Assembly (NCBI GenBank): GCA_034620365.1
Contig: JAQGEQ010000031.1
Span: 1-64,000, forward strand
Reading direction: 5' to 3'
Length of the DNA: 64,000 bases
Source of the DNA: Pegea sp. RAD2-039
Taxonomy: Eukaryota; Chordata; Thaliacea; Salpida; Salpidae
Of the stretch, positions 58,701 to 64,000 are shown piece by piece. Below the pieces are notes generated by a model. The model saw only the letters and a list, made by a program, of their open reading frames with translations. It was not told the origin of the DNA and did not search any database. Position 1 is the stretch's first letter; each line of letters opens with the position of its first letter. The translations under genes and the position numbers were made by a program.

Positions 58701-59141
58701 TATTTGAATTGAAAAAAGTTGAAAACAAAAAATAATTAAAATTAAAAAATTTTTTAAACTTTAAAATTATCAGTTTTTTTTCTGAGCTTAATTACAAATT
58801 AATCTTTTTTAAAAAAAAATACTTTAAAACAAATTTATTTTAAATACTTAAGTTAAAAACAAACTTTCACATAATTAACCAACTATATCAGTTTTAGAAC
58901 TTGCTAATTATGTTTGTTAGTTTCCAAATTGAATTTGTTTAAGTTTAAAACCAAATGACTTAATTAAGTTTGTTGTTTAAATTACCGAAGTTTTCAGCTA
59001 TTAAAAAAGCTGGTTGAGGTCTGAGAAAATGTAATTGGTTGCGACCAACTTATAAAGCAAGATTAATTTGATATTCACTTTTTAAAAAGTCGACATAGGT
59101 ACTGAAAGATTTTGTAAAAAAAAAGCTGAAAAAAAAAATTA
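55710..59141. other. spacer between the convergent GTPase genes
   Basis: The first 1.3 kb hold TGACGTCA copies from about 55740 to 57003. The GC-richer piece 56390-56560 has open frames on both strands without splice or family support. From 57.1 to 59.1 kb it is plain AT-rich DNA with nothing recognisable. Confidence 0.45.
55845..55850 (+). terminator. poly(A) signal of RhoU-like gene A
   Basis: AATAAA ~135 bp after the stop, preceded by T-rich sequence. Confidence 0.6.
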
Positions 59142-59213
59142 GGGCTCGTCCGGGATTTGAACCCGGGACCTCTCGCACCCAAAGCGAGAATCATACCCCT
59201 AGACCAACGAGCC
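59142..59213 (-). tRNA. trnP(ugg): tRNA-Pro(UGG)
   Basis: The 72-nt gene is identical in body to 20876 but with unrelated flanks, ending on its own strand in a long T-run. Confidence 0.97.
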
Positions 59214-59925
59214 CCGTGTTAGTAGTAAACTTATTATACTAAATTAAAACTATAATATGTTAAATGTAAATTAAAGAGTAATTTTGATTAAATTAAATTA
59301 ATATAAACCCCAAAAAATTAATTTGTTGAAAAGAATTTTAAGATTAGTTTTAAAAATCATTCATTTTCTCTGCTAATCACGTGATCACGAAAAAGGTTTA
59401 AATAGTAAACAAGTTAATTTGATTTTGGCTTCTGTCTTTTACTTTTATTTGAGTTTTTGGCTCTTGATCCACCACAATAGGTCTTAAATAGATTACTTAA
59501 GCCACAAAAGATTGAATAAGTTGAAGTTTTAGACATCGGATCATAGAGTCTTTGAAGTTAAAAACTCGTCACTAGATGGCGGTATTGATCTGAGTTTCAA
59601 AGTAATCCAACCAACAAATAAACTAAATCCTCTTTACACAAACGCATAAGACTCGAAGCTTTGTTGCTACTGGCAGCGATGACGTCACTTCTTGAAAACT
59701 AAACTTTAAATCTTTTAAAGTTGATTCAAAAAAACGTTTTTTTTTAATAAATGTTCAACAAAAAAATACTGCAGCAAACGCGTCACTTGATTATCACATT
59801 GATGACGTCATCAATTGGGCTCGAAGAAAAAAGACATGGACGAAATGACATGACGTCACAATACCGGTTAACGCTGATGACGTCACAACAAAAGCACAGT
59901 GTGGAAAGGAAGATGAAAAGCGCCA
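59214..59925. other. spacer 3' of RhoU-like gene B
   Basis: Four TGACGTCA copies from about 59678 to 59890. The + strand frame 59751-60092 is mostly antisense to the last exon of gene B and is not kept. Confidence 0.45.
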
Positions 59926-62900
59926 TCAAGTGGCAGGAAAACATAACATTTTCTTCCACCAGACAACCGATTTTCTTTTCACTTTATCGACTTTATTTTT
60001 CTTCTTTTTTCCGCATCGCCGCTTCTTCTTGTCATTTCGCTTTTCCGAGTGACGTATCGCTTCTTCAATCGCGACGTCGAACACTTCTTTGAGGTTTTTC
60101 TGCGTCAACGCCGAACACTCAACGTAATCAACAAATCCGTTCCGCTTCGCTAACTTCACGGCTTCGTCAGATTCAACGGGTCGTTGACTGTAAGAAAAAA
60201 TATGACGTCATCATCATAAGTTTGATTATCGGGAGTCAAGTGACGTCATCAATTTTTTTAATATCATAATACAGCTGTGACGTCATCATATTTTTTTAAT
60301 GTGAAATAAATGACGTCATCATAATTTTTATTGTTTGATGGCAGACTTTGTTTTGAGAAAATTTTAAAACAAAATAGCAAAAAGAAGTTGTGACGTCATG
60401 CCTCCAGCTGTGACGTCAAGATTTTTATTTGAAAAATAAAATTTGAACTTTTGTAATTTGGAGTTTTCGAATTTATTTTCTCACGATCTGAAATCACGTG
60501 ACGATGTTGAACCACGTGACTCTAATCAATCTTCACACGATTCTTCAAAGTCTTCATCACGTGACTTGTAATCAGATCTCAAAGAAGTTCTGAACTGAAA
60601 CTGTTTACAAAACCAACCAAGCAAAAAAATTCCCTTCTGGGTATTTCCCTTTTAATACGGAAGTGTATATCCGTTGAAATCAGTGAAGCGAAACGAAGCT
60701 GATGACGTTTTTGAAGAAGACTTTTTTGGAAGATTTTTGGGAACTAAAAATCTTTAGTTTTGAAAAATAATGGTGTAAACACTTTTTTAAAAAATTTGCA
60801 TAATTTCGCAAAACTCTGGACCAATGTTTAAGGTCTAAAGTCCAAATGTAATTTGACCCTATTTGTGAGGAACATCAAACAAAACCAAAAGATATCTTCT
60901 GAGCTTTGTTAGGGGTTAAAATAACAAATCAATCATTTCTCCAAATTAAAAAAAAAATGCCAACATAACCGATGACGTCATCAACTCACTTATAACGAGC
61001 TAAGTCGACTAAGACGTCTAAATCATCTCTAAGATCACATTGAGTTCCAACCAATAAAATTGGAATTTTCGGGAGATATCTTTTAATTTCATGAAGCCAC
61101 TTTTCGTTGATATTTGAAAATGAAACTGGGTTAACTACACTGAAGCAAACTAATATGACGTCAGTTTTCACGTAACAACATCTTCTGATACCGTCAAAGT
61201 CATCCTAAAAAAAAAAAATTTATTGATTTTGATTATAAATCAAAGAACCCCGGGTTCAACTCCCGGTAGAGTAATGATTTTTTTTTTAATTTAATTTGAA
61301 AAAACGCGTGGCTAAAACCAGTTTTCGCGAATAATTATGACAAAGTAATGCAAATTTTTGCAGCATTAAATTAAACTAAGTCAGTTTTTACCAAAGTTAC
61401 AAACAATAAATGTTTGTTTAATCGTTAGTATAGATAAGTACTTTATTATTATCAAATATCAAACATTATAGTCATCACGTGATACAGATATTGTTTTTAG
61501 TGGTTAATGATTAAGTTTTTGTTTGCAAGTTCTTATAATTGTGATTTTTTTTACGAATATTAATTTGAAAATCATTTATTTAACTCGATTAAAAAAATTG
61601 CTGTTTGTTTTAAAGAAATGGAATAATTATTTATTGTTTTAGACGACAACTATAGTTTGTTTAAATTGTAGTAAGAATTTGTCGTAAGTTAAATAAAAGA
61701 TTATAAATTGAAAATTTAAAAAAGAATATTGTTTTTTTGGTGACACCTAAATAGATATTTACAATTTAATTACAACTTTCACAGCCATGTGTAAATAAAT
61801 GTTGAAATTCAATAAAATTGAAATTAAAGTCATGTTCAAAATAATATTTATTAAATATTGTAAGAAAAGTAATAAATATTTCATAAATAGGAACGATTAA
61901 ATCATTTCAAAGTATTTTTTTTAAATCTTAAAATAGATTAAAAGTAAAATACCTATTTATTTTGAGATAAATTTTACTTTCATGAATAAAAACTGAATTA
62001 TTTTTTATAAGAAATGATTTATTGGGTTTAATTTGTAAATATTTCGAAATTTAGAAGAATTAGACACGTTTTAATTATTTACTAAAAATAAAATGAAGTC
62101 ATGTTTCTAAAAGTTTTTTTTAATTACAGCAATAATTAAAATGTAGAAATAATTTTATATAAAATATGATTTTTATAAAATCTCTGTTTACTAATTAACA
62201 AATTTTATTTAAAAAATTTTCCATAAATTTTTCCAATACTTAAATTAGAACAACATTTTGAGTTTTAAGATGATTCATAATTCTTTGAAAAATTATTAAG
62301 ATGTCAAACATTTTATTAAATAACCTAAAAAACTTGTTATTTTAAAGATTTAGTTTTATTCCAAAAATTTTATTCATAATTTTATCAAAATTTTCACATA
62401 AACTAAATTTTACTTTTAAGTTATCAATAATGACGTCACGATTATTGAAAAATTGCCGTAAACAGTTTATTGATGCTTTAAACCGTGCTCATTGAAGCGT
62501 GACAGCCACGTGACCACGTGATTTAACTGTTTGTTTCTCAATAGTGTAGTTTAAATTAAAATTTCTGATTTAAAGAAGATAGAAAAATGAAATAGAACTA
62601 ACTTGACCAGCTGTATCACAAATTTCTAGTTTGTATGCTTCGTCGTTTACATTTACTCTCACTAAAAAGCAAAAATATTGAATTATTTATATGTTAAGTA
62701 AGCAAAGTCAATTTACGAATTTTATAAAAGCAGAAAAATTGAAAAAAAAATGCCTAAAATTTTTAAAAAGCAAAAACAGTTTATTCAGGCCATTTTGTGA
62801 AAACGCCAAAATAGTTACTAACCAGAATAATTATCATAAGCAGTTGGCTTATAGTCCATCGGGTAGCCGTTAATTGTGTAACTAATTATCAAACTGGTTT

Positions 62901-63078
62901 TTCCGACGGCACCATCTCCTAGTAAAACGCTTTTTAGTGTTTTCACTTCATTTTTGACGTCATTAGATGATCGTTCGTCTGTGACGTCATTAACGCTTTT
63001 TTGTTTTTGACGTCTGCGCACTTGTCCAGTAGGAAGACGAATTTTTGAGTTTTGTTTTTTAGTTTCATTTTTAAACAT
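59926..63078 (-). CDS. RHOU: RhoU/RhoV-type small GTPase B, 4 exons, 263 aa
   Basis: Exons in transcript order: 62823-63078, 62603-62661, 60990-61204 and 59926-60187, joined in phase. Paralog of gene A: exons 2 and 3 have identical lengths (59 and 215 nt) and the intron phases are the same. A longer basic N-terminus (~45 residues, Lys/Arg/Gln-rich) precedes P-loop GDGAVGKT (54-61). It has DTAGQDDFD (101-109), GTQCD (158-162), and [19 protein letters not shown], identical in key residues to RhoU. The C-terminus is Lys/Arg-rich and ends [11 protein letters not shown], again with one Cys in the palmitoylation-type position. Introns hold many TGACGTCA copies (60.2-60.4 kb). Confidence 0.93.
61248..61272 (+). 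pseudogene. tRNA T-arm fragment
   Basis: The string cccgggttcaactcccgg gives a perfect T-stem and 7-nt T-loop but no other tRNA arm is present. It lies in intron 2 of GTPase gene B. Confidence 0.4.
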
Positions 63079-64000
63079 TTTTTTGACGAGAAAAACTTAA
63101 AAAAATAAAATTTAGATTAAAAGTATTTGTTTGATTGAATACAAGTTATATTTAGCAAATAATTTAAAATATTTAAAAATAAAATTTAATTATTTAAAAT
63201 GAATATTAAAAATTTAAAAGTGAAACACTGAATCATTCTGCAAATTTATAAAAACTAAATTGAAACACATTTTCCAGACCTTGACAATTAAACTACAACT
63301 TTTTATTTTCAAATTTTTAAAAAATATTTCTTAAATTTAAATATAAGTTGACTTTTGGTTTTTCAAAGGCTTCAAAAATAGATGATATAAAATAAATAAT
63401 TTTTAAATAAATATAAACATAATATATAAATAATTATTATTTTATAATAAATATTTTTCACATTTAGTCATATCCTTGATATACAAAAGTTTAAATTGAA
63501 AATGGGATATTATTTTACTTTTAATCCTTTAATCTTTCATCATTTAAACTTTTTGTCTAAAAATCTAAAAATAGGATGAAAAAAAAGTTGCTAAAAAAAT
63601 ATAATATTCAGAATGAAATATTAATTCCAAAAAGACTGAAACTAAAATCAATTTTTTCCAAATTAACTGAAAATTGGGAATTAATATGAAAAGTAATTTA
63701 TTCTAAATTACTTCAAAACAAATTTTCTGTTATCTAACATATATCAACTTGTTATAATGATCAACAGGAGGTTTTTAATCAGCTGTTTTCGTAATTTTTT
63801 TAACTCTCTCGTTTTCAATTCTCTCGTTTTTGTCATAACAGAATTAAACTAAAATGGATTTTTTCAGATTTGTCTAAAAATACTAAAAATAATTTTATTC
63901 ATTATTAAAAAACATTAGAAGAATTATTGCTTAAAATAAACAAATGTTTTTATTTTGTTTAAGAAGTTTTACTAATTATATTTTTATCTGTCGCTATAAG
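63079..64000. other. AT-rich 5' region of RhoU-like gene B
   Basis: No TGACGTCA, tRNA or open frame seen up to the window end. Confidence 0.45.

Noticed and set aside
59751..60092. 113-residue + strand frame
   Set aside because: More than half is antisense to the last exon of the RhoU-like gene B.

Overview
The window is nuclear DNA of an animal and is strongly AT-rich. The evidence is intron-containing protein genes with GT-AG introns (many only 46-60 nt long), tRNA genes nearly identical to vertebrate ones (including tRNA-Tyr(GUA) with an 11-nt intron), and metazoan gene families (GLUT, GIRK-type Kir, DPP4, RAB18, RhoU/V). Small introns beside large repeat-filled spacers would fit a tunicate or another invertebrate, but the species cannot be fixed from the sequence alone.

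1-12.5 kb: an amplified tRNA array. Eight + strand tRNA-Tyr genes alternate with two kinds of repeated spacer (A and B). The spacers carry intact tRNA-Pro and tRNA-Ala genes and three decayed tRNA-Ala copies, all on the - strand. The left end is enclosed by an inverted repeat with ~545-bp arms. 14.36-17.8 kb: a complete nine-exon GLUT/SLC2-type sugar transporter (+), whose last intron is a 1.4-kb minisatellite of 15-bp units. 19.4-23.1 kb: scattered tRNA genes (Ala, Pro, Tyr, Lys), a tRNA-Pro pseudogene and a LINE relic. 25.1-29.5 kb: an eleven-exon GIRK-like inward rectifier K+ channel (-). 31.0-32.2 kb: tRNA-Lys, tRNA-Asp and tRNA-Ser. 33.3-39.05 kb: an eighteen-exon DPP4/FAP-like serine peptidase (-) with its catalytic triad. 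39-45 kb: AT-rich spacer with a GC-richer duplicated element and a decayed coding relic. 44.96-49.45 kb: RAB18 (+, four exons), with ~26 copies of a ~108-bp repeat in intron 2. 49.5-54 kb: spacer with a dispersed hairpin repeat, an ATAAT microsatellite and tRNA-Pro. 54.0-55.7 kb and 59.9-63.1 kb: two convergent RhoU/RhoV-type GTPase paralogs sharing all intron positions, with a tRNA-Pro between them.

The most unusual global signal is the bZIP (CRE/ATF) palindrome TGACGTCA. I counted about 75 exact copies by eye, none before ~13.4 kb. They are densest in and around the protein genes and occur inside introns only 46-52 nt long, at splice junctions and in codons. A second theme is intronic minisatellites whose unit resembles the adjacent 5' splice site (sugar transporter and K+ channel).

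The protein genes look independent: membrane transport, ion conductance, a surface peptidase, Rab trafficking and Rho signalling. Exon structures were deduced by reading splice consensus and reading phase by hand. Every exon chain given keeps phase from ATG to stop, but no transcript evidence was available.
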